Positions 48,001 to 59,974 of a stretch of DNA of 64,000 nt are shown here, piece by piece (position 1 is the first letter of the stretch; every line of letters starts with the position of its first letter). The translations under genes and the position numbers were made by a program. Below the pieces are notes generated by a model. The model saw nothing but the letters and a program-made list of their open reading frames with translations. It was not told where the DNA came from and did not search any database. Source of the DNA: Plasmopara viticola (taxonomy: Eukaryota > Oomycota > Peronosporomycetes > Peronosporales > Peronosporaceae); contig MBPM02000049.1 of assembly GCA_001695595.3 (NCBI GenBank), positions 124,001-188,000 on the forward strand. The letters are read 5' to 3'.

Positions 48001-51000
48001 CGCTATGTAATTCGCTTCATTATATGCTAGTGCAGCTTTAGTTGCTGCTTTAAACGTCAAAGAGCTTAAGTATGATACACTTCTGACGTTTTTTTTGCAG
48101 GTAAGATGCTAAAGCCGAGTTGGCAGCGATTGCAGCTGCAACGCTATGTGAAGGTAGAAGGCTCGCTTCGAGACACGCGTATCTAGCCCGAGTTGGTGTT
48201 CCAAATGATAAAAATTGGAGTATGATATAGTTTAAAATTCAAATGGTGCTTCAACAAGTGGTTACCTTTATACGGTACTAATTGCTTTATATGTGGATGG
48301 CCGAGTGGGTGAAGGCCTGTGAGATTTTCCAAATTTTAAACCACAGCTTACATGTCAGCTCTTTTGCAAAGTCCGCCAACATTGATGGACGGTTCGAAGT
48401 CCATGAGCCTCACTTCGGCTTCAAAATGGTGAGAGCTAGATGAAATTGCGGGTATTGCGGCGTTTGAGCTAAATAAATTGTTACAGCCAGTGTAAAATGG
48501 AAACAAGACGGTCGTGAAGACCAAACTGTTCACACGCGGGTGCATGTGCCCTTGGAATTCAAGCACTAATGCATTTAAGTGCATCGTTAAATAACTGAAC
48601 GCAAGGCCTTCGAGAAGATTCGCTAAGCTCAAGGCTATCTTTGACTGACTGATTATGTTGACGAATAGAACTAAGGAGGTGATTTGCGACTACCAAGTAC
48701 AGCGCAATTTACGCAGAAGTTGCGACGCCACTTTTTCAACTCAAGAAAATGGTACGGTGTCATAAGTGTTTTTCTAGCTCTAAAAAATATTTAACGACAT
48801 AGAGAAAGCTTATCACGGGCGCCAATCCTGGCCTTGCCTAATTAGATCATCTGTTCAGAATCATTTGTAACGCTTGAGATCTACCACTGCATTCACGTAG
48901 AAAAGATCGTGGGCTTGCGTTTGCATCTCGGTAGCTCAAAGCTGCCATTCAGAGTATGACAGCGAGGTCAGCTTTCAACAAAGAAAATTTTGGTCCAGTA
49001 AAAAAGACATTCACCTACCTGTTTTTCCGTAGTAACCGCGCGCACTTACGCATAGCAGAGCGGGCAGATACTACGTCAAAGTTGTACTACGGAGTGTATA
49101 CACGGATACGCCAAAGAGCTAAATCAATCCACAAAACCAGCAAAGTAACCACTTCGTCGATCTTAAGTAATTGTGTCGCAGGCCAAGCCACTCCGGCTTG
49201 GAATTTCTTTAGATCTGCGCGAACTTCACAGCTGTTAGCAAAATTAGTCAACGATGTAAATTTTCTCTGACGCAAATGCTCACTTGTCGATTTCGTTTGA
49301 TGGTCTCTTGACATCGGAGAATTGCTTAAGTTAGTCTTAATGGACGACTACTTTCCCATGGAACGTGTATGGACCAATCTACTGTCGAAGTATGTCTGGG
49401 CAAACGCCTGTCACTATTAAATTATTTAATTGACCAGAAGACTAATTCCATAGCATGCTGTTAATAGTATCAACCACCGGAAGAAATTGAATTCGACTTC
49501 TTCAATTGTGCTTCAGCTCATCTAGCAAATTTAACGTACTATGCACTGATCAAAGTGCAGTCGGATATTTTGCGAAGTAAACCATACTTACATAAACAGG
49601 GATATGGGTATTTACCGCCGTAATGTTAAGCCTTTGCTTTGCCTGAATATGGATACAAGTTTCATTAAAGTATAGTTGTGTGTGGGGTTAAAAAACATGA
49701 CATCAAATAATTAGACACTCAATGGCGCTCAAGGAATGTCCAGCTATGCCACTTAAAGTTCTGGCCGCGTTTAATGCGATGAAACTCACGACCTTGCATG
49801 GGGAGTTGCAAATACTCATAAAATTGACCGATCGCGATGTAGGTTGTACATCCGAATTTACGGCACATCTTTTTTGGGAATGGGCGTTTATGCCAGGATT
49901 GTGGTTGTGTTTTAATTATTACAAGTATGCACTTGCCATATGATTAGAATCCACCAAGTGGGCATAGTAGCTTCTGTGATCTCTAAAGTCACTGTATCCA
50001 TACAGGATGATAAGGTAATCTCTTCTTTTGGTCGTATAATCACATTTTGGCTGTAGCATTCAACTTGCAGACCTTTTTAGCTATTAATGAGCATCTCTTT
50101 AAGAAAATAAGGTTTTTGCTTAAGAAATGCGCTCGAGGTTTATCATGTTCTTTGACTAAATCATTCTTCCCGTGTGTAAAGGTGTATAGTCATGCGCTAT
50201 TGTCGTCAGCCCTCAAAACAACAAAGACGTTCAGTGCTGCCATGCGTATCTTTTGTCTCCGAAGAAAAGTATACATACTTAAAGAAGCATTTGTGTTGAC
50301 CCAAAAGTGCATTGAGACACCGACGCCTACATCGACGCAGCTATGCTCTTCAGAACCGCCACCCAGAGATTCTTGTGTTGATCCGAATGCACCTGAGAAG
50401 CGGCGCCATGACATCTTGAAAATGTCGCAGATATCATCTATTTATAGCAAACGTAGCTAAATACGTCATGTGTGTATGCTTAGAGTTTAGCCGCAATGCA
50501 GTTACTTAACCATCTATATGGCATGCGGTGAGCGCTGTTTTGCGATGAGCGTTGTTTTGTGACTAACACATCCTTATTAGCTCTTCAATCGCGCTTCGCC
50601 TCAATGTCTTGACTGATGACCAGCCACACCATTGGCGGCATGTAGCGAGTATGAGCACTATCCAGTGCTATACGTGCTACGATAGAAACTCGCCATACAG
50701 ACTTGTCTTTAAAGCTAATGCTTTCAGCGGTTTCTTCGTCATCATACACACAGTTGAAAAACCTCCCTTTTTCATGCCATCGACGGCATCGAGCAATAGC
50801 AATGTCCGACGAGCGCCAATATCCGATTTTTAATACCCTTTTCGCTCCATTTATAACAATTACTTGCTGGCTAGGATGGCCAGCTCTTTTTTTCTTAAGG
50901 AGGTAACAGGAGCTGTCTATATAAGTGAACCGCGCACGAGTGCGGTTCGGATTGAGTGATACGCGTATAATTGGCCTTTTTAATGAGGCCGAGAAAGAAG

Positions 51001-52925
51001 CACCGAACGCTGAATTTAACTTACTGATCGAACAAATTTTAGACTTGCAAAGCCAAAGCCCACCAACCGGTCCATTTTTCATCGGTCTTAGCTACACTGA
51101 TGATGACGAGAAAGACGTCCAACCTGTGGTCCAGCGTATGAGTAATCGTCATTGCTGTATCTGTGATGTTACTCGCCATTTGCGGTTATTGTGCTTACTA
51201 CACCAAGCCTGTCAAGTTTATTGAACAGATATCCTACGGCTATCTAGTCGAGTAATTTGTGACGAGAAAACGGTAACACCTGATATACACATAGTAGTCT
51301 ACTGGGGTTAGTCTGATCTCAGAGAGGAATGGAATGTCGACCCGTCTTAGCTTCGTAGATATCTGTGCTTTGATCTACGAATTGTAAATGCAATCCTGGT
51401 TTATGACCTACTAATGATTCAAGTGATTCATGGACTTTTCGGGGCGTCGGGAATGACACTCGACAATTTTCTGTCAAAGGAGGTCAGCCATATGCTGTGA
51501 TTTCACGAGCAAACTAACGTGACATTGTCACTGTTAAAAACAAGGGTCACTGCAATTTAATATAAGTGTGACAGCGCCAAACGCTATTTTGCCCTGAACC
51601 TGAGCGCGAGAAATGATCCCATCTTTGTTATTGCGTGGCTTGAGTGCCATAAACCTGGGCTGATTCGAGGGCCCATCGAGATCATAGAAGCTCCGAAAGC
51701 TTAACTCAATATCAGGGGTGATGGCTTCTGTCGTCTCAATGCCCTGTTAGTATGTGAAATGGTGACTCATAAAACGCCTTCAGAGCAACCGGGTATTTTA
51801 AATAAATGGAGCTCGTGACGTCTCATTTATGTCATACCCAAAACAAGGTCTTACCCTTCTCAATCACGCAGTGCTCGACGCTATCAAAGTCGAGGATCTT
51901 CTACCTTGATCTCAGTGACCTTCAGTGACAAGGTCATATTGATGTAATCGTTGTCTTCAGCGTATGGCATACTTCTTTGATAGCAAAGACCCAAGCATAT
52001 CTTTCTGACGCCCTCGAGTCATATAGGGCAAGTAGGAAAACGCTCTTTTATAGCATTTGAAAAAGATGACGGAGTAATCTGCAGCAATGATACCGGTGAC
52101 TAAAAGGCCGCCACCCCAGTCTCTCAAGAAATACGTGTAGACTTTCGGACAAAACGAAGGTAAATGTATTCTGCTTTGGTTAAAGTTATCAAAATGACTA
52201 CAAAGTCTCCGCTGTTACTGAAGGAGTAGCATTGAGTATTTCAAAGCTTGAGAGGAGAGCACGTTTACTTCTAAAAGCTCAATACAAGCGGCATTTTCAG
52301 CTGGCGCAAGTCCATTAGCCACGTGTCGCGTGCGGTCAAGCTTCTTTGTAAGCCAGCAGGTCAAGAAAGATTGGGGACTTTATCGAGGAGTCAAGCAATC
52401 GCGCTTGATTTACTATAACTTCTTACTGTTGCCTCAACACCTAAGCACAAAGTATTTGACTTCTTTACACATTTGTGAAGAGGCTGATCACAGTAAGCCA
52501 CTTAGCAATTTCTTCTTCGCTAAGCCTAAAGCCGCGGTTTGGTCGTACTAATGCAGCATGGAGGCTAGCTAATCAATCTACCGGCGGTGTATCAGGGGCC
52601 TCTCAAAGAAAAAGTTACCACCATGAGAGATGGTGAGTTATTTCATAACAATAAATCCGATCAAAGCGCTAAAATGTTGTTCGAGACTTATAACTCCATG
52701 CTAGCCAGCGGCTTCTGTCAAAAAGGAAATTGTGTGCTTTGGGCCTACTTTTATTGTATAGAATAATCGAGCAAGCAGATTGTATAATGTTTGATGTATT
52801 ACTTTCACGAACTAGTACCGGTAAATATATATAGTAACAAATTATCGCACCTTGCAGTATACTGTATCAAGTCTGTACCTTCCTCCAAACCAATGTTTTG
52901 GTCGCATACGGTACTCGGCTGCTTT
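45090..52925. other. 7.8 kb gene-poor interval
   Basis: No frame shows family motifs, a codon pattern like the neighbours, or plausible splicing to a second exon. A few frames of 100-165 codons exist, for instance 50,585-51,082 minus and 50,047-50,460 plus. The first overlaps open frames on the opposite strand and shows no domain, so I do not call it. The sequence is AT-rich and reads like eroded intergenic or mobile DNA. One tRNA-like promoter pair is listed separately. Confidence 0.55.
48291..48410 (+). repeat. tRNA-like A-box/B-box pair, possible SINE or tRNA relic
   Basis: TGGCCGAGTGG at 48,298-48,308 is an exact A box of the tRNA-Leu/Ser type, and GGTTCGAAGTCC at 48,391-48,402 is close to the B-box consensus. 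The boxes are about 90 nt apart, too far for an intronless tRNA, and I cannot fold a proper acceptor or T stem. A tRNA-derived SINE remnant, or a decayed tRNA with an intron, fits better than a working tRNA. Confidence 0.4.
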
Positions 52926-54136
52926 CTACCCCCCAAAATAGTAGCTAAGCGCAAGGTAGAGACAGAAACCCCACACGCTCCATGAGATTCCAAACCCATT
53001 GCTACTTTCCTGTACCTCTGGCTTTGGAGTCGAAAGTTCTTGTAGTCCTTTTGCAGTAGCTGCGTCGTCGGCAAGAAGATCGGGATGTTTTTCCATTTTC
53101 AAACGTTTTCTCGCAGCAGCAGGAAGCGCTTCACCCTTCACACTTTCTGGACGACGTCGGGACAAGGATGCCACTTCTCCCTGTAGCTGGCGCATATTTA
53201 AAAGAATTGCCTAAAAGAATGCACCAATCGACGTAATTAGACGCCTTCTGTTGATACAAGTAAAGTGATATTTGACAAACCTGATTGCTCTTTAAAAGCT
53301 CAAGGCCAAGCTCAAAATTTTTTCGAGCCAAATCGTTGTGGAAATACTCGCCAAGGGCGCGGCATCCATTGAGAAACGGTGGAAAAATTGAGTGGATGAT
53401 GGCAATAAAGTCATGGACCGTCATCATTGGAAAGAAAAATGAAGGGAGACGTCCCCGACCGTAGTAAAAGTTCAGCTCGACGACAAAGCACATGATCCCG
53501 GCCGCCAACGACCACGCACGCGCCACTTGAGCTTTGTCGCTCAGCGTCAAGATAAAAGTAAGCACAGCCCAGATAGCATAGTACGTTAAAGAGCCGGCAA
53601 GCGTTTCAATCTGAAGCGACCATAAATCCTTTTCCACAGCGTCTTCACCAAAGAGATCGTACAGCGGCCGTTTGTGACCATCGCCAAGAATCTGCATCTT
53701 AAACATTAGTCCTATAGCATTGAAGCGCATTGTGTAGAGTAAACGTACGTCAAAAGCTAAGCGAAGCCGATTAAATTCTTCTACAGCAGAGGGTGATGGA
53801 TTCTTGTCCGGATGGAGCTCGACGGAGCGTTGACGAAAAGCGCGCTTAATGTCGGCATAGGAAGCATCGCGGTCGACTCCGATGACATGGTAGAAATTAC
53901 CCTTTTGAGCACGTAAATCCATGCCCTTTCAATGTAGCAATGGTTAGTAGATTTATAACATTCGACGAGTGCTCGAGACGTACGATAGTGACGACGGCGA
54001 TGGCTACGAGAAAGGTGACGGCGTAAAAAAAACCACGGCGCTTTGAATAGCGACCTGGTTTAAGTACCCACGAAATGACGGGCGAGATGAGAAACATTTG
54101 CACCAAAATGCCGTGGGATGAGTCGACCGTGCCCAT
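52926..54136 (-). CDS. Membrane-bound DnaJ (Hsp40) co-chaperone
   Basis: J-protein that would recruit and stimulate an Hsp70, probably at the ER membrane. Four exons (53,984-54,136; 53,749-53,925; 53,281-53,691; 52,926-53,210) join in frame to 341 codons with GT-AG introns. Residues 1-50 hold a hydrophobic segment (GFFYAVTFLVAIAVVTI). The J domain follows (NFYHVIGVDRDASYADIKRA, then the diagnostic HPD in ELHPDKNPS and a RPLYDLFG end). Two hydrophobic stretches come next (SLTYYAIWAVLTFILTL, LAAGIMCFVVELNFYY), then a charged region rich in Lys/Arg, and a last hydrophobic segment (VWGFCLYLALSYYFG) at the extreme C-terminus. No Gly/Phe or zinc-finger region, so it is a type C J-protein. The start is the first ATG of exon 1. 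Confidence 0.88.
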
Positions 54137-55357
54137 AATTCCTACGTGCTCTCGTTACGTAGACCGAGTGCTGAAAAGTATTGTTTGCTGACACACAAAT
54201 TACACCAAGTCGAGTCGTGGACATGAAATTTGTCGTCCATCCATTCTGGGAAAGCTATGATCAAACTTGTGGGCATTAGCCTTCGTGGCCAATGTTTTTT
54301 CCTCAGTTGCTGCGTCAAGTCTGCACTTATCTTATGGTGGTGTATAATATTGATATTTTGTATTGGTGTTAGACCTGGAATTATAGTCATAGTCGAACTC
54401 AGACATGACCTCGTTAATCAAAACACCGACGTAGATGATCCGTTACGACGTTAAAGTATCACGTGTAGTAAGGAAAACCGTATTCACGAAATTCGTAGTA
54501 ATAGCGCACACTGTAGAACATTAAGAAGAAAAATGACTATTTCCGAACATATTTTACTTAAAGTTTTGATCCTCTTATGAAATCTCGTTCGAAAAGAAAA
54601 ATCCAAATTGAATTCGAGACGCAGATAGTAAAGATACAGTGCATCGTAAATAGAGCAGATAGAGCGACCTATTACATTGAACTTGCTCGATCGAACAACA
54701 ATTCTCTGTCGACAGTGCGCGAAAATGGCGATGACGTATGCACACAAAAAGTTATTTCAAATGTAGAATGACTTCAATAAAAGGGAACATCTGCTCGGTT
54801 GGACTGTCCAATAAGAAGTTTGGGTCAGAAAATTTTGCTGTCAATTGTTTCATTTCCATGACGTCCCATACTTGCGCTTGCAACAATGGCGAATATGAAA
54901 CATAGGTCACCCTCAGCATAAAATTAACATTGGTTGAGTCGTGCTGGCTGGCTCGCATTTAGTTATCTTGCGACCATAAACATAAAAACATCGCTTAGAA
55001 AGCCATAATCTTTCTGGCGCATGGCAACTATGAACAAATGCTTGGTTAGCATCAACATCGCACTTTGTCAACGCAACTACGTCTTCGATTTGCGAACGTT
55101 CACCATGACAGCAATAGACATTAATATAAAAGCCCCAACCTCTCTCAAAATTCCCTGACTCCTGATTAAATTTTTTTCGTCACCATGAAAATGGGTCTAA
55201 ATCACGTTGGTTCGAAAAAAATGGGTAAAACGTCGACCCAATCCAATGACGTCGTCGGTGACGCAGTACTCGAGGCCCGCAGCACTCTTGAATTGCCCTC
55301 ATCCCACGCACGCTTCGCCGTGCTTGCGTCGCGGTCTTTGCTTCTCTTCTCCTTGCC
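54137..55357. other. 1.2 kb intergenic interval between DnaJ and carrier genes
   Basis: Divergent promoters for the DnaJ gene (minus) and the mitochondrial carrier gene (plus) must lie here. I see no coding frame with support. A minus-strand frame at 54,752-54,958 of 68 codons has no recognisable motif. The stretch just upstream of the carrier is richer in G+C. Confidence 0.5.
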
Positions 55358-56287
55358 ATGGATTCGTCGTCTACATTGAGTCCACTCCGTCCACAAACGT
55401 CGCGGTCATTGGTCGTAGCTGCGTCGAACGTACCACGTACGCATCAGCAGCCCAGCGTGTTCCAGACCATGTGGATCGGGGCCACGGCGGGTATGGGTGG
55501 AATCATTGCCGTGTACCCTGTTGACGTCATCAAGACACGCATGCAAAACAGTCGCGTGGCAACGAATGCCATGCAAACCTTGACGACCATCTTCCGGACG
55601 GAAGGCATGCGGTCGTTCTACAAAGGCCTGGGGCCGCAATTGTGTGGGACGATCCCCGACAAGGCCGTGTCCCTTGCGACGCGGGACTTTGTCAAGCGAT
55701 TCTTTGAGCACCCGAATGCGTTCCAAGCCTCTTTCACGTCGGCGGCCGTCTCGGGGATCATGCAATCGATCGTCATGAATCCCGTCGAGGTCGTGAAAGT
55801 ACGCATGCAATTGGACAGTACGCTAAAGCCCTTGAATGTGATACGCGAAGTGGGCGTGCGTGGCCTCTACAAGGGCTACACCGCCTGTCTTGCCCGCGAT
55901 GTCTTGTTTGCATCGACGTACTTTACACTCTACGATCTGGCCAAGACCCAGCTTGGCATTGAAGACGGCACGTCGCTCGGCTGGTCCATGCTTGCCGCGT
56001 CGACGGCGGGCATCCCCGCGGCGTTTCTCTCCACCCCTCTCGATCTCTTAAAGACGCGCATGCAATCACGGGACGCGACCGTGCATGGCTTGGTCAATAC
56101 ATACCGACAAGTCACAGCGCAAGGGGGCGGGGTGCAGGCCTTGTTTGCCGGCTGGGGCCCACGGGTCAGTCGCATTGCGCCGCAATTTGGCATTGTCCTC
56201 GTGTCGTATGACTACCTGTCGCACTATTTGAACCCAAGCGAGCGGGTCCCGGAACCCGCCGACGTGGACGCGTATGCCGACTATTAA
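55358..56287 (+). CDS. Mitochondrial carrier (SLC25) protein
   Basis: Inner-membrane metabolite exchanger. Single exon, 309 codons, the standard carrier length after a short N-terminal extension. All three repeats carry the family signature Px[DE]xx[KR] followed by arginine: YPVDVIKTRMQ (residues ~49-59), NPVEVVKVRMQ (~146-156) and TPLDLLKTRMQ (~228-238). Each is followed by a glycine-rich FYKGLGP / LYKGYTA / LFAGWGP box. Repeat 1 contains GTIPDKAVSLATRDFVKRFF, similar to the equivalent region of glutamate and aspartate/glutamate carriers, so a dicarboxylate or amino-acid substrate is possible but unproven. No EF-hand domain precedes it, so it is not calcium-regulated in that way. Base composition is clearly more G+C rich than the spacer before it. 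Confidence 0.95.
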   Translation: MDSSSTLSPLRPQTSRSLVVAASNVPRTHQQPSVFQTMWIGATAGMGGIIAVYPVDVIKTRMQNSRVATNAMQTLTTIFRTEGMRSFYKGLGPQLCGTIPDKAVSLATRDFVKRFFEHPNAFQASFTSAAVSGIMQSIVMNPVEVVKVRMQLDSTLKPLNVIREVGVRGLYKGYTACLARDVLFASTYFTLYDLAKTQLGIEDGTSLGWSMLAASTAGIPAAFLSTPLDLLKTRMQSRDATVHGLVNTYRQVTAQGGGVQALFAGWGPRVSRIAPQFGIVLVSYDYLSHYLNPSERVPEPADVDAYADY

Positions 56288-56395
56288 AACCAGAACCAAG
56301 CAAGTGATCAAGCGCTCTTTTTAATAACAACAACACCAAGTAGACTGACTTTCAACACGTTTAATACATTCAACGTTCGCTTCGTCCACCATTTT

Positions 56396-59300
56396 CTAGT
56401 CCTTTGCATTCGCGAGCCAAGCGAGTTCGGGCTGCATCGATGCTTTGGCATATGCCACGGCATCGAGAAACACGTCGTGATTCGCCTTGAGCACCACCTT
56501 GGCCGTCGCCGTACACACCGTGACGGCAGCAGGCGCAGCTTCGAGCGCCACTTTCACGTCTTGATACTTCATCGAAGCTACGTACGCCATCAACTGATCC
56601 ACAGGAATCATCGCGTCGTATTTAGCCAACACGTCCGTCGACGCAAAGAGCACGGCCGGACGAGCAATGACCAACTTGATTTTTGAAGTGGCAAACGCAG
56701 CCTCTTCCGAGGCAAGAGAGACACTATGGAGCGGCTGCAGTGCTCGTGGGGCAGGCACGGTGCCAATCGTGGACGAGATCATTGACAAGAACGTTCGAAT
56801 GGCAGTCGAGATCGGACCGTCGTCGCCCCCTTCTTCGTCAAAGAACACGTGCACCTTGTCTTGCACAACGAGGCCTGCTTTTTTCCGCAGCTTTTGAATC
56901 CGCGTCGTGACTTCCCGTGCCCACCCTTGCATCGCCAACGCTTCATCTTCGCGAGTGTCGAGAATGACCATGAGCTTGCGTTCAAGTGAGACATCCGCCT
57001 CAAAGATCCGAGCATCGCCTTGAAACTCGCGTTTCACAATGAGATCGTCGCCAGTCAAGTCGTGGCCAGCAAGCACGACGCGGCCCGTGGTCACGTACGC
57101 CGCAACGTCCTCGTGCGTCAGTTGCGCAATCGCTTGCTTGACCGTGGCCAGCGCTTTGCCCAATCGACGGCCGAGCGCACGACTGTTTGCCTCGGCTTTG
57201 AGCACACACCACTTCTTCTCGTCCATCGAAAACTCGAGCGTCTGCACATTGAGTTCTGCGTACAAATACGGCTCGAGCCGCTTAAGCCCGTCCAATGTCT
57301 CTTGGTCGTTCGAGACGACAATCAACTTCTTGACCGGCTTTTTCAACGACAGCGCACGCCGTTCCCGCACGACGCGACCCAATTCAATCACGCACTGCAA
57401 GTTTTTCATGAGCGCTTCGACGTGCTCATCGACGCGACGCGGATCAAAGTCCGGAAGCATGAGGAAATGCACACTGGGCGACACTCCGTCGGCATCTTCG
57501 GCCAGTGCGAGCCCATCCCTTGGACGTACGACATGGGGATGGAAGCGACGCAGGAATTGGTACATGTATTCCGTAAAAAACGGCGTAAACGGTGCCATGA
57601 GCTTGGCGAGGTTGTACTCCACTTCATACAAAGCCGAGAGAGCGACGGCCGCTTCCGTGCGACCGGCCGTGCCTTTCAACCGCGGCCGATTAAGACGCAC
57701 GTACCAATTCGTGAGTTGGCCCACAAAGCTCACGAGACGAGGCACGACCGTATAGAGACGGTAAGCCCTCATTTCTTCGTGGACAAACTTCATGAGGTTA
57801 TGAAGCGCCGCGAGGATCCACGCATCCATGACATTCGTGGACGAGAGCGCGGCTTCGCGGTCCGGTACAAACGCATGGTGCGTCTCGAGCTCGAGCCGCG
57901 TCACTTGTTGGGCAAAGAAACGCGCCGAGTTGAACCACGGCAGGAAAATGTCACGAATGACACTCATGACTCCCGCCGCTTGAAACTTTAACGGTTCGGC
58001 CCGCACGACGGGCGAGTTGATCAAGTACAGACGGAGCGCGTCGGCCCCATACTTGTGCAAGATCTCGGCCGGATCAGTAAAGTTCTGGAGACTCTTGCTC
58101 ATCTTGCGTCCGTCTTCGGCCAACACGAGGCCATTGACAATGAGGTTCTTGAACGCCGGCTTGTCAAAGAGCGCCGTCGAGAGGACCATCAACGTGTAAA
58201 ACCACCCACGGGTTTGATCGAGGCCTTCGGCGACAAAATCCGCGGGAAACGTCGCGTCAAACTTCGTCTTGTGCTCAAACGGATAGTGCTGTTGCGCGTA
58301 CGGCATGGCCCCGCTTTCAAACCAACAGTCAAAGACTTCGGGCACACGACGCAACGTCCCTTTGCCTTGCGTCGATGGAATCGTCAAGTGGTCAATGAAT
58401 TCACGATGGAGGTCCGTGACGTGGTGCCCCGTGCGCTCTTCGAGCTCGGCAATCGATCCCACACACACGACTTCTTCGTAATCGTCACTGACCCACAACG
58501 GGAGCGGGGTACCCCAAAAGCGGCCCCGAGAAATGTTCCAATCTTTGCCATCAACGAGCCAATTGTGGAACCGCTTTTCTTGGACAAAACTCGGTACCCA
58601 ACGCGTGAGTTTGTTATTGGCAACTATGCTATCCCGAATCCGTTCGACATTGACAAACCACCCGGGAATCGCACGGTAGATTAATGGGGTACCAGATCGG
58701 TAACAGAAGGGGTAGCTGTGTACCTCGGTACCCTTCGAGACAAGCCGACCGCGAGTCTTGAGATCGTGACAAATGACGTCATCGGCTTTCTTCACGTGAA
58801 GGCCTTTGACGAGCGGTACCAAGTCAGTAAAGATGCCGTTATCGTCAAGGGGGTCTGGAAGGGTAAACTTGTCCACTACGCCCTCACGGACGCATACTCG
58901 GTAATCGTCTTCACCAAAGGTAGGAACTTGGTGGACAATGCCCGTACCACTCGAGTCAGACACGTAGTTGTCGGCAAGCACTCGAAACGCATTGGGCCAG
59001 TCTTGAAAACAGTCAAACAACGGCGTGTACCTCTTGCCCACAAGAGTCGACCCTTTAAACCTGTCAATGACCTCAAAGTCCCCCCCTTTGTACCCCTTTT
59101 TGGCCAATTTTGGGTACACTTGGCACAAGCGCGCTTCTCCTACTATATACAGCTTGTCCGTCTTGAGATCTTTAATTTTGACATAATCTAATGACGCGTT
59201 CACGCATAACGCTAAATTAGACGGCAAAGTCCAGGGAGTTGTCGTCCACGCTAGAAAAGCGACGGTGGGCTCGTCTACGAGGGGAAAAGTGACGACCACG

Positions 59301-59974
59301 GATGGATCGGGCGTGTCGCGGTAGTCTAAATTTGCCTCAAAGTTCGATAGTGACGTGGTACACGCTGTGGAGTACGGCAGAATTTTGTACCCTCGATAGA
59401 CAAGGTCCTTGTCAAAGATGGTACGAAAGACGTGCCAGACCGACTCCATGTACCACGGTTCCATTGTTTTATAGTCATTCTTGCAGTCAATCCAGCGGCC
59501 AATGCGCTTCACGACACGCTCCCACTCACTCGTATAGCGCTGTACAATGCTGCGGCACTCGGCATTGTACTTGTCGATGCCCATTTCAAGCACTTGTTCC
59601 TTCGTAGTCACGCCCAACTTTTTGTTAATTTCGTTCTCGACGGGAAGACCATGACAATCCCATCCAAAGCGACGCTCGACGTAGTGACCCGTCTGGTGAG
59701 CGTATCGAGTGACTGTATCTTTGATCGTGCCGGCCAGAATGTGGCCGTGATGCGGCAGGCCCGTGGCGAAGGGTGGCCCGTCGTAAAAGGTAAATGGCTT
59801 TCGATCCTTGGACAATTCGAGCGACTTGCGAAACGCATCGAGTTGCTCCCAGAGCTCCAAGATCTTGAGCTCTTCCTCGGGGAACGAAATGCGCTCGGGC
59901 AACGAGCGCGACGCGGCCGAGTCGTGAGCCATCTTGTTTGCTGGCTTTGACGGATGCGATATGAGGGCTGTCAT
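56396..59974 (-). CDS. IARS1: Isoleucyl-tRNA synthetase, eukaryotic cytosolic type
   Basis: Class I aminoacyl-tRNA synthetase that charges tRNA-Ile with isoleucine for translation. Single exon of 1,192 codons, the length of eukaryotic cytosolic enzymes. The HIGH-type motif is LPHHGHILAGT (~residue 75), the tryptophan/zinc-associated stretch GWDCHGLPVE follows, the editing (CP1) domain includes LAWTTTPWTLPSNLALCV, and the KMSKS loop is EDGRKMSKSLQN (~residue 625). The anticodon-binding region has TNWYVRLNRPRLKG. The start is ATG 59,974, but a second in-frame ATG 14 codons downstream (MAHDSAASRS) fits other enzymes better. If both are used, the extension is too short and too poor in arginine to be a clear mitochondrial presequence. 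Convergent with the carrier gene, 108 bp between stops. Strong codon bias creates long antisense open frames that are not genes. Confidence 0.97.
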   Translation of the reverse strand: MTALISHPSKPANKMAHDSAASRSLPERISFPEEELKILELWEQLDAFRKSLELSKDRKPFTFYDGPPFATGLPHHGHILAGTIKDTVTRYAHQTGHYVERRFGWDCHGLPVENEINKKLGVTTKEQVLEMGIDKYNAECRSIVQRYTSEWERVVKRIGRWIDCKNDYKTMEPWYMESVWHVFRTIFDKDLVYRGYKILPYSTACTTSLSNFEANLDYRDTPDPSVVVTFPLVDEPTVAFLAWTTTPWTLPSNLALCVNASLDYVKIKDLKTDKLYIVGEARLCQVYPKLAKKGYKGGDFEVIDRFKGSTLVGKRYTPLFDCFQDWPNAFRVLADNYVSDSSGTGIVHQVPTFGEDDYRVCVREGVVDKFTLPDPLDDNGIFTDLVPLVKGLHVKKADDVICHDLKTRGRLVSKGTEVHSYPFCYRSGTPLIYRAIPGWFVNVERIRDSIVANNKLTRWVPSFVQEKRFHNWLVDGKDWNISRGRFWGTPLPLWVSDDYEEVVCVGSIAELEERTGHHVTDLHREFIDHLTIPSTQGKGTLRRVPEVFDCWFESGAMPYAQQHYPFEHKTKFDATFPADFVAEGLDQTRGWFYTLMVLSTALFDKPAFKNLIVNGLVLAEDGRKMSKSLQNFTDPAEILHKYGADALRLYLINSPVVRAEPLKFQAAGVMSVIRDIFLPWFNSARFFAQQVTRLELETHHAFVPDREAALSSTNVMDAWILAALHNLMKFVHEEMRAYRLYTVVPRLVSFVGQLTNWYVRLNRPRLKGTAGRTEAAVALSALYEVEYNLAKLMAPFTPFFTEYMYQFLRRFHPHVVRPRDGLALAEDADGVSPSVHFLMLPDFDPRRVDEHVEALMKNLQCVIELGRVVRERRALSLKKPVKKLIVVSNDQETLDGLKRLEPYLYAELNVQTLEFSMDEKKWCVLKAEANSRALGRRLGKALATVKQAIAQLTHEDVAAYVTTGRVVLAGHDLTGDDLIVKREFQGDARIFEADVSLERKLMVILDTREDEALAMQGWAREVTTRIQKLRKKAGLVVQDKVHVFFDEEGGDDGPISTAIRTFLSMISSTIGTVPAPRALQPLHSVSLASEEAAFATSKIKLVIARPAVLFASTDVLAKYDAMIPVDQLMAYVASMKYQDVKVALEAAPAAVTVCTATAKVVLKANHDVFLDAVAYAKASMQPELAWLANAKD

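Noticed and set aside
48291..48410. Functional tRNA-Leu or tRNA-Ser gene
   Set aside because: Box spacing is too long and neither the acceptor stem nor a standard T arm folds.
50585..51082. 165-codon minus-strand frame
   Set aside because: Open frames also occur on the opposite strand, no motif or splice partner is visible, and the neighbourhood is eroded. I cannot support it as a gene.
57020..57991. Antisense open frame of 323 codons opposite the isoleucyl-tRNA synthetase (and others at 57,039-57,755, 58,055-58,684, 59,432-59,950)
   Set aside because: Strong codon bias of the real gene suppresses stops on the opposite strand. No antisense frame has a domain, and the sense protein is an unmistakable full-length enzyme.
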